64,000 bases of DNA from Mycolicibacterium mageritense (GTDB lineage Bacteria; Actinomycetota; Actinomycetes; Mycobacteriales; Mycobacteriaceae), in assembly GCF_010727475.1 (NCBI RefSeq), contig NZ_AP022567.1, positions 6,200,001 through 6,264,000 of the forward strand, read 5' to 3'. Both the position numbers and the translations under genes were made by a program. Shown here piece by piece: positions 25,628 through 33,983 of the stretch. The notes under the pieces are model-generated. The model searched no databases, was not told the DNA's origin, and worked only from the letters and a program-made list of their open reading frames with translations. Position 1 is the stretch's first letter, and each line of letters opens with the position of its first letter.

Positions 25628-26601
25628 CAGCCGAGGTGAAAGACGAGCTGAGCCGGCTCGTGGTGAACTCGGTGAGCGCTCGCCGCGCCGAGGTGGCCTC
25701 GCTGCTGCGGTTTGCCGGCGGGTTGCACATCGTCGCGGGGCGCGTCGTGGTCGAGGCCGAGGTGGATCTCGGGATCATCGCGCGTCGCCTGCGCAAGGAC
25801 ATCTACGACCTCTATGGCTACAACGCGGTCGTCCACGTGCTGTCGGCCAGCGGCATCCGCAAGAACACGCGCTATGTGGTGCGGGTGGCCGCCGACGGGG
25901 AAGCGCTCGCACGCCAAACCGGTTTGCTGGACCTGCGTGGCCGCCCGGTGCGCGGCCTGCCCGCGCAGGTCGTGGGCGGCAGTGTGGGCGACGCCGAGGC
26001 GGCCTGGCGTGGCGCGTTCCTGGCCCACGGATCGCTGACCGAGCCCGGGCGCTCGTCGGCACTCGAAGTGAGCTGCCCCGGGCCTGAGGCGGCATTGGCG
26101 TTGGTGGGCGCCGCGCGGCGGTTGGGTGTCAGCGCGAAGGCCCGCGAGGTGCGGGGCAGTGACCGCGTTGTGGTGCGCGACGGTGAGGCCATCGGTGCGT
26201 TGCTGACCAGGATGGGCGCCCAGGACACCAGGTTGACCTGGGAGGAGCGCCGGATGCGCCGTGAGGTGCGCGCGACGGCCAACCGGTTGGCGAACTTCGA
26301 CGACGCGAACCTGCGCCGGTCGGCGCGAGCCGCGGTGGCGGCGGCGGCCCGTGTGGAGCGGGCACTGGACATTCTCGGTGACGGTGTGCCCGACCATCTG
26401 GCGGCCGCAGGCAAGCTGCGGGTCGAACACCGGCAGGCTTCGTTGGAGGAGTTGGGCCGGCTGGCCGATCCGCCCATGACGAAAGATGCTGTGGCGGGCC
26501 GGATCAGGCGGCTGTTGTCCATGGCCGACCGCAAGGCGAAGCAGGACGGTATCCCCGACACCGAGTCGGCCGTGACGCCGGACCTGCTCGACGACGCGTG
26601 A
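25618..26601 (+). CDS. whiA: Sporulation/division regulator WhiA
   Basis: The 327-residue protein has an N-terminal LAGLIDADG homing-endonuclease-like domain without nuclease residues (about 1-210). A C-terminal helix-turn-helix region follows (about 230-310), with ANLRRSARAA and SLEELGRLADPPMTKDAVAGRI. In actinomycetes WhiA is a transcription factor controlling division genes. The GTG at 25618 is 8 nt after GAGAGGGG; an internal ATG at 25624 is the alternative. It is the third gene of the rapZ-cuvA-whiA cluster. Confidence 0.95.
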   Translation: MAMTAEVKDELSRLVVNSVSARRAEVASLLRFAGGLHIVAGRVVVEAEVDLGIIARRLRKDIYDLYGYNAVVHVLSASGIRKNTRYVVRVAADGEALARQTGLLDLRGRPVRGLPAQVVGGSVGDAEAAWRGAFLAHGSLTEPGRSSALEVSCPGPEAALALVGAARRLGVSAKAREVRGSDRVVVRDGEAIGALLTRMGAQDTRLTWEERRMRREVRATANRLANFDDANLRRSARAAVAAAARVERALDILGDGVPDHLAAAGKLRVEHRQASLEELGRLADPPMTKDAVAGRIRRLLSMADRKAKQDGIPDTESAVTPDLLDDA

Positions 26602-26611
26602 CCGTGCGGCG

Positions 26612-28054
26612 ATGACCCTGCCCGTCGTCGCCGTCGACGGACGGGTCGTGTTCGTCGAGGACGGCGCGGCCGCGCCCGTCGGCGGCGGTATCGCGGCCGA
26701 CGGGTTTTCCGTGGTTCACCTGTTTCGCCGCGGATGGCTGTGGTTCGGATACCTGCGCGACTCGCAGGGGGTCTGGTGGTTCGACGGCAAGCGGCGCGGA
26801 GCCACGTTGGTGACCGCCGACGCGGACGGTTTCCGGGTGGTCGACGACGACTACGGTCTGGATTCCGAGCACGTCTACCTCGAGGCAAGGCCGATTCCCG
26901 GCGCCGATCCGGCGAGTTTCGAGATGCTGGCCGACACACCCTATTTCGCCAGGGATCGAGCCCGCCTGTATGTCAAAGGCGGGCAGCACTTCTTCTGGTT
27001 CGACGAGGTCGACGCGGCGTCGCTCATCGCGAACGGCCAATACGTGACCGACCGCGATCATCTGTTCCACCACTCCGCTGGCCTGACCTATGCCAATCAG
27101 GACAAGGAAACCGCTACTGTCACACACCGTTCGGACAATGAGCACGACATGCTGTTGGTGGACTGGCTGCGCAAGCACCATTCCGGTACGGCCGGGTGGT
27201 GGCACGCGGACTATGACAGGGCGCCCACGGGCGCACGGCCACTGGCCCACGACTGGCATCGCACCGCGGACGCGGTGTTCTTCGCCGAGCGCACGGGGTT
27301 CGGTGGGGAAGCTCGGCTGACCTGGAACCTGGTTCGGGGCGCCGACCCGGCGACGTTCACGGTGTTGGACGAGGTGCACGGTCGCGATGCGAGCGGCGTG
27401 TTCTGCCGGTGGCGCCGCGTCCGCGCCGCGGAGCCCGAGTCGTTCCGCGTGCTCGGCGGGCGATTCGGTGTCGACGCTGACCGCGTGTACTTCAACGGGT
27501 ACGCGGTCGCCGGAGCCGATCCGGGCACCTTCACGGCGATTCCGGCGGTCGTGGAGTTCGGCAAGGATCGGAAGCGGTTGTTCCGCAGGGACTTTACCCG
27601 GACCACCCAGCCGTTCGGACCTCCGGACGAGGTGCTGGTGGCGGTGGGCGGCGCCGACCCTGACACGTTCCAGGTGTTCGGTGATCGCGGCGTGTGGGCA
27701 GCCGATGCCACCACCGTCTACCTGCGTGGCGCACCGAAGCGCAAGCTCGACGCCGCGAGTTTTCGGTTTCTGGGGGAGACGCCCACCAACTGCTGGGCGT
27801 GCGACCGCAACGGCCTCTACCGCTCGAACGGATCACTTGTGGTCGCCGGGGTGGAGGGCGCCTCGTTCGTCAAACTCGACGACCACTGGGGCACCGACGG
27901 TGCCGTCGTCTTCTCGTTTGTCACCGGTGCCGTCCAGAAGGCGGCCGATGCCGCGACCTTCCGGGTCGTCGACCCGGACGGCGGCGCAGAGGACCGCGAT
28001 GCCTGCTACCGGATCGAGAACGGCTCCGTGCGAAAGCGCAAGCGCACCAATTAG
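26612..28054 (+). CDS. DKNYY-family repeat protein, unknown function
   Basis: This 480-residue protein is built from about ten units of 28-35 residues. Each starts like GADPxSFxxL and runs to a segment such as ARDRARLYVKG or GVDADRVYFNG. That matches the DKNYY family, whose repeats usually read DKNxVYY and whose function is unknown. There is no signal peptide or membrane helix, so it is probably cytosolic and may form a beta-propeller or solenoid. It begins 10 bp after whiA, so it is probably co-transcribed. The converging SLC13-like gene ends 7 bp away. Acidic and aromatic residues recur in each unit and could bind cations or carbohydrate, but this is speculation. Confidence 0.75.
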   Translation: MTLPVVAVDGRVVFVEDGAAAPVGGGIAADGFSVVHLFRRGWLWFGYLRDSQGVWWFDGKRRGATLVTADADGFRVVDDDYGLDSEHVYLEARPIPGADPASFEMLADTPYFARDRARLYVKGGQHFFWFDEVDAASLIANGQYVTDRDHLFHHSAGLTYANQDKETATVTHRSDNEHDMLLVDWLRKHHSGTAGWWHADYDRAPTGARPLAHDWHRTADAVFFAERTGFGGEARLTWNLVRGADPATFTVLDEVHGRDASGVFCRWRRVRAAEPESFRVLGGRFGVDADRVYFNGYAVAGADPGTFTAIPAVVEFGKDRKRLFRRDFTRTTQPFGPPDEVLVAVGGADPDTFQVFGDRGVWAADATTVYLRGAPKRKLDAASFRFLGETPTNCWACDRNGLYRSNGSLVVAGVEGASFVKLDDHWGTDGAVVFSFVTGAVQKAADAATFRVVDPDGGAEDRDACYRIENGSVRKRKRTN

Positions 28055-28060
28055 GTCGGC

Positions 28061-29721
28061 TCACACAGACAGCAACGCCCACCCCACTGCGAACGCGGTC
28101 AGCACCGAAACGGCGGTGAGCGGGATGCCGAACCGGACGAACGTCGCGTCGAATAGCCGCCGGGCCGCATCACCATCAGGTTCGATTGGTGGCTGAACGG
28201 GTTCAGGAACGTGAACGAGATGCACGTGCCCACGAGGATCAGCAGCAGCACCGGATCCAACCCGGTGGTGCCTGCGATGGTCAGGACGACCGGGGTCAGG
28301 ATCGCCGCGGCAGCCGCGTTGGTGACGATGTTGGTCAACACCGTGGTCCCCACCGCGATGACGAGGACCACCAGGGCGGTGTTGTCGCCGGACAGGCTCA
28401 GGATGGCAGCCGAGATGTGGCTGCCCAGACCGCTGTTGACGACGATGGTGCCGAGGCCGATCGACCCCGCGATGATCGCGAGGATGTTCCAGTTGAGCGC
28501 CCGGACCGCCGATCGGGGCGTCAGCACGCGCGTGAGCACCATGAGCACCGCGCCGGCCACGGCGATGAGTTCGACCGGGGCCAGCCCGAACGATCCGGCT
28601 GTGACGACTCCGGCCAGAATTGCGAGGGCGATCCAGGTCTTACCGGTCTGCGGTGCCTTGTCGGTGGCCTGCTGCCACAACGCGACCAGCGGATTGTCGG
28701 CCAGTACTTCGACGGAGCCCGCCGTCACCAGGCACAGGGCGCCCGGATCGGCATGGGCGTCGCGCAGGCGCTTGCTGGTCTGCGCGGCGATCACGGTGAT
28801 GTCCTCGTTCTCCTCCAGGTCACGCACTGTCGCATCTTCGTTGCCTGCGACCGCGACGAGGTAGAGCCGCTGCGGCGACAACCCGAATCGTGGGCTGCCC
28901 CAGAGCATGCGCACGCCCGCCTCGGTCGCGCGGTAGACCAGCACGTCGTCCTCCGCCAGCACGGAATCGGCGGCGATCGGCTTGCCCCAGCGCAAGATCT
29001 CCTGAAGCTGAAACTCGGCGGTGGCGCGGATGCCGAGTTCGGCTGCGGTGCGACCGACGGCATTGGCCTTCGCGGAGACGGGAATCTCGGTCTGCCAGGT
29101 GAGGTCACGCTCGGTGATCTCGGGGCCACCGCGCAACATGCGCGATGACGTCACCAGCAGCGCGATCCAGCCGGCGAGGGCAACCGGAACCGCGACCGGC
29201 ACGAAGGAGAACATCGACATCTCGACTCTCGACGGTGCTGCGAGGGCCGCGATGAGGAGGTTGGAGCTCGTGCCGATCAGGGTCGCGGAGCCGGCCAGCG
29301 TGGTCGCGTGGGCGATCGGCAGAAGGACACCGCGAGCCGGTACGCCTGACTGTTGTTGCAGCTCCTTCGCGGCGGGGATGAGCATCGCCACGATCGGGGT
29401 GGTGTTGATGAGGGCCGAGACGAAGCCGACCGGGGGGATGAGGCGCAGCAATGCCTGGCTGGAGGTATGCACTCCGGACAGGAGCCGGTAGGTCACCCGG
29501 GACACGACGCCCGTGTGCAGGACACCTTTGGCGATCACCAGCATCGCCGCGATGGTGATCACGCCCGCGTTGCTCAGGCCACCGAAAAGCTCGCTGGGCG
29601 TGGCTATTCCGAGCAGACCCGCAGCCACCAGAGCGCAGATCAGGGCGAGGACAGCAGGAGCTCTACCGGTGGTCATCGCGACGAGCGTGGCGACGACGAT
29701 GACCGCAGCGACGAGTGCCAT
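28061..29721 (-). pseudogene. SLC13/DASS-type transporter with C-terminal frameshift
   Basis: The frame from ATG 29721 encodes an SLC13-family permease: an N-terminal helix bundle with two NTTP/NAAAAAI-type hairpins (INTTPIVAMLIP; TNAAAAAILTP) flanking a cytoplasmic TrkA_C-like insert (about 200-320). It normally ends with the last helices, but here the frame shifts after PGGYST and stops at 28099. One base added near 28142-28155 restores DATFVRFGIPLTAV and a typical membrane end, stopping at 28061-28063. So a single base is missing, either by mutation or sequencing error. If real, the last helix is lost. Such carriers import dicarboxylates or sulfate with sodium. It is divergent from a TetR gene with an operator between them. 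Confidence 0.8.
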
Positions 29722-29785
29722 GCACAGGATTCTCGACTACGGGCACCGGTTGGGCCGTGTTCACAGCCTTTTCATAACCAACATT

Positions 29786-29811
29786 ATTCAGATAACGGTT
29801 ACTATCTGAAT
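29786..29811 (+). promoter_or_regulatory. TetR-type operator between the transporter and regulator
   Basis: ATTCAGATA (29786-29794) and TATCTGAAT (29803-29811) form a perfect 9-bp inverted repeat with an 8-bp spacer. It abuts the tetR GTG and contains its -10, so bound TetR would block its own transcription. It lies 65 bp upstream of the SLC13 start and could control that gene too. Confidence 0.7.
29800..29805 (+). promoter_or_regulatory. -10 element, predicted leaderless tetR promoter
   Basis: TACTAT is followed by CTGAAT (6 nt) and the GTG at 29812. It lies inside the operator palindrome. Confidence 0.5.
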
Positions 29812-30471
29812 GTGGGTGATGATGTGACTGAAGACGATAGAAAGCCCCAGCGGTTGACGCGCGCCGAGAACCGCGCCCGAACTCGCGCGCTGTTGTTGGA
29901 CGCAGCGGCGCGCACATTCGCGCGCAAGGGCTACGCCGCGGCCTCGGTCGAGGAGATCGCGGCGACCGCCGGGTTCTCGGTCGGTGCGGTGTACTCGAAC
30001 TTCTCGGGCAAGGAGCAACTGTTCTCCGAACTGATGGCCGACCGCGCGACCGGACGCATCGGTGAAGTGGTCGAGACGCTTTCCGGCGACCATACGGCCG
30101 GCGCCGCCGGCCCGCTGCGTGCCCTGGGCCGGATGCTCATCGAGATCGCCGACAAGGACATCGAGTTCGAGGCGATCCAATCGGAGTTCTGGTTGCATGC
30201 GGTGCGCAACCCCGAGGTGATGCAGATCCTGGTCGATCGTTCGGCGAAAACGCTCGCGTCGCTGCGCGAGATCCTGACCGAAGCGCTGGAGCGCAACAAT
30301 GTCGACGCGAGCGTCTCGCCGGACGCGTTCGCAGTCGTGGTACTGGCCCTCTTCCAGGGCCTGATCCGGCAACGGCGCATCGACCCGGGGCGGGTGCCCG
30401 AAGAGCTGTTCGGGCAGGCGCTGGCCTGGCAGCTCGCGGGCATGCCCAAGGCAGCTTCGGGGAAGGCGTAG
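29812..30471 (+). CDS. TetR-family transcriptional regulator
   Basis: The 219-residue repressor has the TetR DNA-binding domain at about 15-62 (LLLDAAARTFARKGYAAASVEEIAATAGFSVG, broken by its helices, then AVYSNFSGKEQLF). A helical ligand domain follows. GTG 29812 is chosen because it follows the -10 by 6 nt; GTG 29824 is a weaker alternative. The long open frame further upstream runs antisense into the transporter gene and is not coding. It probably controls itself, the sterol-desaturase-like gene 5 bp downstream, and the divergent transporter. The ligand is unknown. Confidence 0.88.
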   Translation: MGDDVTEDDRKPQRLTRAENRARTRALLLDAAARTFARKGYAAASVEEIAATAGFSVGAVYSNFSGKEQLFSELMADRATGRIGEVVETLSGDHTAGAAGPLRALGRMLIEIADKDIEFEAIQSEFWLHAVRNPEVMQILVDRSAKTLASLREILTEALERNNVDASVSPDAFAVVVLALFQGLIRQRRIDPGRVPEELFGQALAWQLAGMPKAASGKA

Positions 30472-30476
30472 CCACG

Positions 30477-31391
30477 ATGGACGACGCCTTGCGAATCGGG
30501 CTGTACGCCCTGCCTGCTTTCTTCCTGCTCATGGCCATCGAGTTCGTGTCCTATCGCTTCGACAAGGACGCCCCGGGCCCCTCCCGCGCCCGGGCGGGCA
30601 TCTCGTGGCGGGACAGTGCCACGAGCCTGTCGATCTACGTGATCGGCCACCACGTCCGGCCGCTGGAGCGGTTCATCGAGCTGCCGATCGTCGCAGTCGC
30701 GGCTGCCTTTGCGCCACTGCATCTTTCACCATCGAACTGGTGGGTGTGGGTCATCGCGATCGTGTCGGCCGACTTGGCCTATTACGCCAAACATCGGATG
30801 TCACACCGGGTCCGGTTGTTCTGGGCCGCGCACAGCGTCCACCACTCGAGCCGGCATTTCAACCTATCCACGGCCGTGCGGCTGTCCTGGCTCATCCCGG
30901 GGTCGTTTCTCAGTTCGGTCGTGTACGTGCCGTTGGCGCTGATCGGTATCCCGGTCTGGTTGATCTTCCTCGCCCAGGCGATCGTGCTGCTGTATCAGTT
31001 CCCGATCCACACCGAACGCATCGACCGGTTGCCGCGCGTCATCGAGTACGTGTTCAACACGCCCTCGCACCACCGGGTGCATCACGGCGCCAACAATCCG
31101 TACCTGGACAAGAACTACGCGGGCATCTTCATCGTGTGGGACCGCATGTTCGGCAGCTTCGCGGCCGAGGACGAGCCGGTCCGTTACGGGCTGACCAAGA
31201 ACATCGACACCTACAACCCCGTCAAGGTCAACTACCACGAGTTCGCCGCCATGGTCCGCGACGTCTGGCAGGCCACGACGTGGCGCGGCCGCATCGGATA
31301 TCTGCTGCGGCCGCCGGGCTGGCGCGAGCACGATGGCGCCGCAACGGACGGCGCGCCCGAAACACCCGCGACAGTGCAAGCGTCGCACTAG
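30477..31391 (+). CDS. Fatty acid hydroxylase/sterol desaturase family membrane enzyme
   Basis: The 304-residue protein has four or five helices and the di-iron histidine motifs of the FA_hydroxylase superfamily: HRMSH, HSVHHSS and HRVHHG. An isolated pair HH is also present early in the protein. Such enzymes hydroxylate or desaturate lipids using O2 in the membrane. It starts 5 bp after the tetR stop, so both are in one operon, and a lipid- or sterol-like inducer is plausible. The substrate cannot be read from the sequence. Its end overlaps the -10 of the next gene. Confidence 0.87.
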   Translation: MDDALRIGLYALPAFFLLMAIEFVSYRFDKDAPGPSRARAGISWRDSATSLSIYVIGHHVRPLERFIELPIVAVAAAFAPLHLSPSNWWVWVIAIVSADLAYYAKHRMSHRVRLFWAAHSVHHSSRHFNLSTAVRLSWLIPGSFLSSVVYVPLALIGIPVWLIFLAQAIVLLYQFPIHTERIDRLPRVIEYVFNTPSHHRVHHGANNPYLDKNYAGIFIVWDRMFGSFAAEDEPVRYGLTKNIDTYNPVKVNYHEFAAMVRDVWQATTWRGRIGYLLRPPGWREHDGAATDGAPETPATVQASH

Positions 31392-31394
31392 GGT
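31389..31394 (+). promoter_or_regulatory. -10 element overlapping a stop codon; leaderless promoter of the epimerase fusion
   Basis: TAGGGT contains the TAG stop of the hydroxylase gene and is followed by TCAGCCA (7 nt) and the ATG at 31402. It therefore serves as a stop codon and a -10 at once. Confidence 0.5.
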
Positions 31395-31401
31395 TCAGCC
31401 A

Positions 31402-32763
31402 ATGGAGCGGCAGTTCTCGGCGACCATCGAGGCACCGCGTGACGAGGTGTTCGCCTGGCATGCGCGTCCCGGCGCGTTCGAGCGGTTGTCACCGCCGTGG
31501 CAGCCGATACGCATCGTCAGCGAAGCGGGATCGCTGGCCGACGGCCGGGCCCGGCTCGCGCTGCCGGGCGGGCTGCGCTGGGTGGCTCAGCATGATCCGC
31601 AATCCTATGACCCGCCAGGGCGTTTCGTGGATCGCGTCAGCAGTGACGGGATCGCGTCGCTACCCGTGCGCGCACTCGTGCCGTGGACTCACACGCACGA
31701 GTTCGAAGACGCAGGGGATGGCCGGACCCGAATGATCGATCGGGTGCACACGCCGGTGCCGGCACGCGCGTTGAGGCCGATGTTCGCCTACCGGCATCGC
31801 CAGTTGGCCGACGACCTCGCGGCACACCGAGAAGCTCGTGCGCGAGGCCTGCGGCCGATGACGGTCGCGATCACGGGCTCGTCCGGCCTCGTCGGTTCGG
31901 CATTGTCGGCGTTCCTCACCACCGGGGGACACCGCGTGATCAGGCTCGTGCGGAGGCCGGAAGCGAAACCCGAAGAGCGGCAGTGGGATCCGGATGATCC
32001 CGGTCCGGACCTGCTGGCCGGCGTAGATGCGCTCGTCCACTTGGCGGGTGCCTCGATCGCCGGCCGGTTCAGTCCCGCGCACAAGCGGGCAGTGCGCGAG
32101 AGCCGCGTCGGCCCGACGCGACGACTCGCCGAACTCGCCGCCCGCACCGACGGCGGCCCGTCGGTTCTTGTCTGTGCCTCCGCGATCGGGTTCTACGGCA
32201 ACGACACCGGTGATCACGCCGTGACCGAGGTCGGTGACCAGGGGGACGGCTTCCTCGCCGACGTCGTGGCCGACTGGGAGGCCGCGAGTGCCCCGGCCAT
32301 GGAGGCCGGGGTGCGGGTCGTGCAGGTGCGCACCGGCATCGTGCAGTCACCCCGCGGTGGCGTGCTGGGTGCGCAATATCCGCTGTTTGCGCTCGGCCTC
32401 GGCGGCCGGATCGGCGGCGGCGCGCAGTGGCTGTCATGGATCGGCATCGACGATCTCGTCGACGTTTACCACCGGGCACTATGGGACGGTGATCTGGCCG
32501 GTGCGGTCAATGCCGTTGCCCCCGAAGCGGTCCGCAACATCGAGTACACCCGTGTGCTCGGCCGGGTGTTGCGCAGGCCCACCGTGCTGCCGGTGCCCAT
32601 GCTCGGGCCCCGGCTGCTGCTGGGCGCCGAAGGGGCCCGGGAACTGGCGTGCGCCAGCCAACGCGTGGCGCCGGCCAGGCTTGAGCGGGCCGGGCATCGC
32701 TTTCGCCAACCCACGTTGGAAGGCGCATTGCGGCACGTGCTCGGCCGCACACACGGCGGTTAG
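31402..32763 (+). CDS. SRPBCC domain fused to TIGR01777-type NAD-dependent epimerase
   Basis: The 453-residue protein has an N-terminal SRPBCC (START-like) ligand-binding domain (about 1-150; QFSATIEAPRDEVFAWHARPG) and a C-terminal extended SDR (from Met153). The SDR has the nucleotide loop GSSGLVGS, the substrate segment ASAIGFYGN and the TIGR01777 features WIGIDDLVDVYHRAL and RLLLGAEGARELACASQRV. The SDR usually stands alone (YfcH/SulA-like). The fusion suggests a hydrophobic ligand is carried to the redox domain. The ATG is set by the -10 and the lack of a ribosome site. The stop overlaps that of the convergent TetR gene. Confidence 0.87.
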   Translation: MERQFSATIEAPRDEVFAWHARPGAFERLSPPWQPIRIVSEAGSLADGRARLALPGGLRWVAQHDPQSYDPPGRFVDRVSSDGIASLPVRALVPWTHTHEFEDAGDGRTRMIDRVHTPVPARALRPMFAYRHRQLADDLAAHREARARGLRPMTVAITGSSGLVGSALSAFLTTGGHRVIRLVRRPEAKPEERQWDPDDPGPDLLAGVDALVHLAGASIAGRFSPAHKRAVRESRVGPTRRLAELAARTDGGPSVLVCASAIGFYGNDTGDHAVTEVGDQGDGFLADVVADWEAASAPAMEAGVRVVQVRTGIVQSPRGGVLGAQYPLFALGLGGRIGGGAQWLSWIGIDDLVDVYHRALWDGDLAGAVNAVAPEAVRNIEYTRVLGRVLRRPTVLPVPMLGPRLLLGAEGARELACASQRVAPARLERAGHRFRQPTLEGALRHVLGRTHGG

Positions 32764-33437
32764 GACGCCGACTCGACGAGCCCCACGCACATCGCGGTCA
32801 GCAACCGCGTGAGCGTCGGGACGAACTCGAAGTCGAACTCGGGCGGGACGGCCGGTTCGGTGGCGTAGGCGTCGACCAGGTCGGCGGGCGGATGTACCAC
32901 CTGCCAGAGGGTGCCGGCCAGCGCGGTGGCCGAGGACAACACGTCGGCCGCGCCCTGGCGCCCCAGCGCGGGCAGCGCGCGTTCGATTGCCTCGGCCAGT
33001 GAGATCACCGCCGGATAGGACTGGCGTTTGACCTTGATGACCTGCTCGGGTTGCACCTCGTGTTCGAGATGCAAAGGGAGATAAGCCAACAGGTCGCAGA
33101 ACAGGGGATCGTCGGCGAGCCCGGCCACCAGGGCCTCGGCTACGCGCCGGGGCGACATCGGTCCCGGCCCGGCCAGGCTCGCACACACCGCCGCCGACCA
33201 GCGGCCCCACCCCTCGGCGGCCAGGTGCAGCAGGATGTCCTTGTGCGAGTCAAAGTATCGCCGCACTGCCGAATGATGAACTCCCGCACGGTCGGCGACC
33301 GCGGTGAGCGTTACGGCGGCGACGCCCGACTCCAGTGCCAGTGACCGCGCTGCCTCCATCAGTGCGGCCGCCCGTGCCCGCTTGGTCTCCGCGGTGCGGG
33401 CGCGCTTGAAGGTGAGCGGTTCCACGCGGCCGACCAT
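32760..33437 (-). CDS. TetR-family regulator divergent from mmpS-mmpL
   Basis: The 225-residue protein has a TetR DNA-binding domain at about 18-65 (EAARSLALESGVAAVTLTAV, then ADRAGVHHSAVRRYFDSHKD) and a C-terminal ligand domain of TetR_C type. It is divergent from mmpS-mmpL, with a palindrome in the 111-bp gap, so it is probably their repressor. This parallels known mycobacterial TetR/MmpSL drug-efflux modules. ATG 33437 has a TACCTT 5 nt upstream, possibly another near-leaderless promoter. The stop shares TTAG with the convergent epimerase gene. Confidence 0.87.
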   Translation of the reverse strand: MVGRVEPLTFKRARTAETKRARAAALMEAARSLALESGVAAVTLTAVADRAGVHHSAVRRYFDSHKDILLHLAAEGWGRWSAAVCASLAGPGPMSPRRVAEALVAGLADDPLFCDLLAYLPLHLEHEVQPEQVIKVKRQSYPAVISLAEAIERALPALGRQGAADVLSSATALAGTLWQVVHPPADLVDAYATEPAVPPEFDFEFVPTLTRLLTAMCVGLVESAS

Positions 33438-33487
33438 AACCGAAGGTATGTGCGTTGTGGGCGGTCCGAACGGCGGTAGCCACCGTT

Positions 33488-33504
33488 ACGCACATCGTGT
33501 GCGT
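33488..33504 (+). promoter_or_regulatory. Operator palindrome upstream of mmpS-mmpL
   Basis: ACGCACA-TCG-TGTGCGT is a perfect 7+3+7 inverted repeat. It ends immediately before a TAGCAT -10 hexamer at 33505-33510, so it would fill the -10/-35 spacer of the mmpS promoter. A matching half-site TGTGCGTT recurs at 33449-33456, next to the tetR start. TetR is the likely binder. Confidence 0.65.
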
Positions 33505-33510
33505 TAGCAT
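33505..33510 (+). promoter_or_regulatory. -10 element of mmpS-mmpL
   Basis: TAGCAT lies about 39 nt before the proposed mmpS start and directly follows the operator palindrome. A transcript from about 33517 would carry the GAAGGGG ribosome site at 33534-33540. Confidence 0.45.
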
Positions 33511-33548
33511 CTTTGGGCAGCCAACCCTAAGTTGAAGGGGAATCGACA

Positions 33549-33983
33549 ATTCTCAGAGTCCTGAAGCGGGCGTGGATACCGCTGGTGATGGTGGGCGTCA
33601 TCGGCATCGGCGGATTCGCTGTGGCGAAGGTCCGCGGCATCTTCGGCTCCCAGCAGCTACCCACCTATGCCGGCAGCATGTCCGACGACACCAAGAACGT
33701 GTCGGACCCCAAACGCGTCGTCTACGAGGTCTTCGGACCGCCCGGTGCGGTCGCCGACGTCAACTACGTCGACGACGACGGCGAACCGAATCAGGTCAAC
33801 GGGGTCACCCTGCCGTGGGCGATCGAGATCGTCACCAATGCGCCGTCGATGACGGGAAACGTGCTGGCGCAGGGCACCGGCGATTTCATCGGCTGCCGCA
33901 TCTCCTCCGACGGTGAAGTCAAAGACGAACGGACTGCGAACGACGTGACCGCCTACATCTACTGCTTTGCGAAGTCCGTATGA
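33549..33983 (+). CDS. MmpS-family accessory protein, probable non-canonical start
   Basis: The 144-residue protein has the MmpS pattern: an N-terminal helix (ILRVLKRAWIPLVMVGVIG), then a periplasmic domain with VYEVFGPPGAVADVNYVD, PWAIEIVTNA and FIGCRISSDGEVK. Two conserved cysteines sit in the periplasmic domain. No ATG, GTG or TTG lies between the in-frame TAA at 33528 and the helix. The ribosome site GAAGGGG (33534-33540) points at ATT 33549, 8 nt away. The first canonical start, GTG 33585, would remove half of the helix. ATT is therefore proposed, with moderate certainty. It overlaps mmpL by 4 bp. Confidence 0.8.
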   Translation: MLRVLKRAWIPLVMVGVIGIGGFAVAKVRGIFGSQQLPTYAGSMSDDTKNVSDPKRVVYEVFGPPGAVADVNYVDDDGEPNQVNGVTLPWAIEIVTNAPSMTGNVLAQGTGDFIGCRISSDGEVKDERTANDVTAYIYCFAKSV

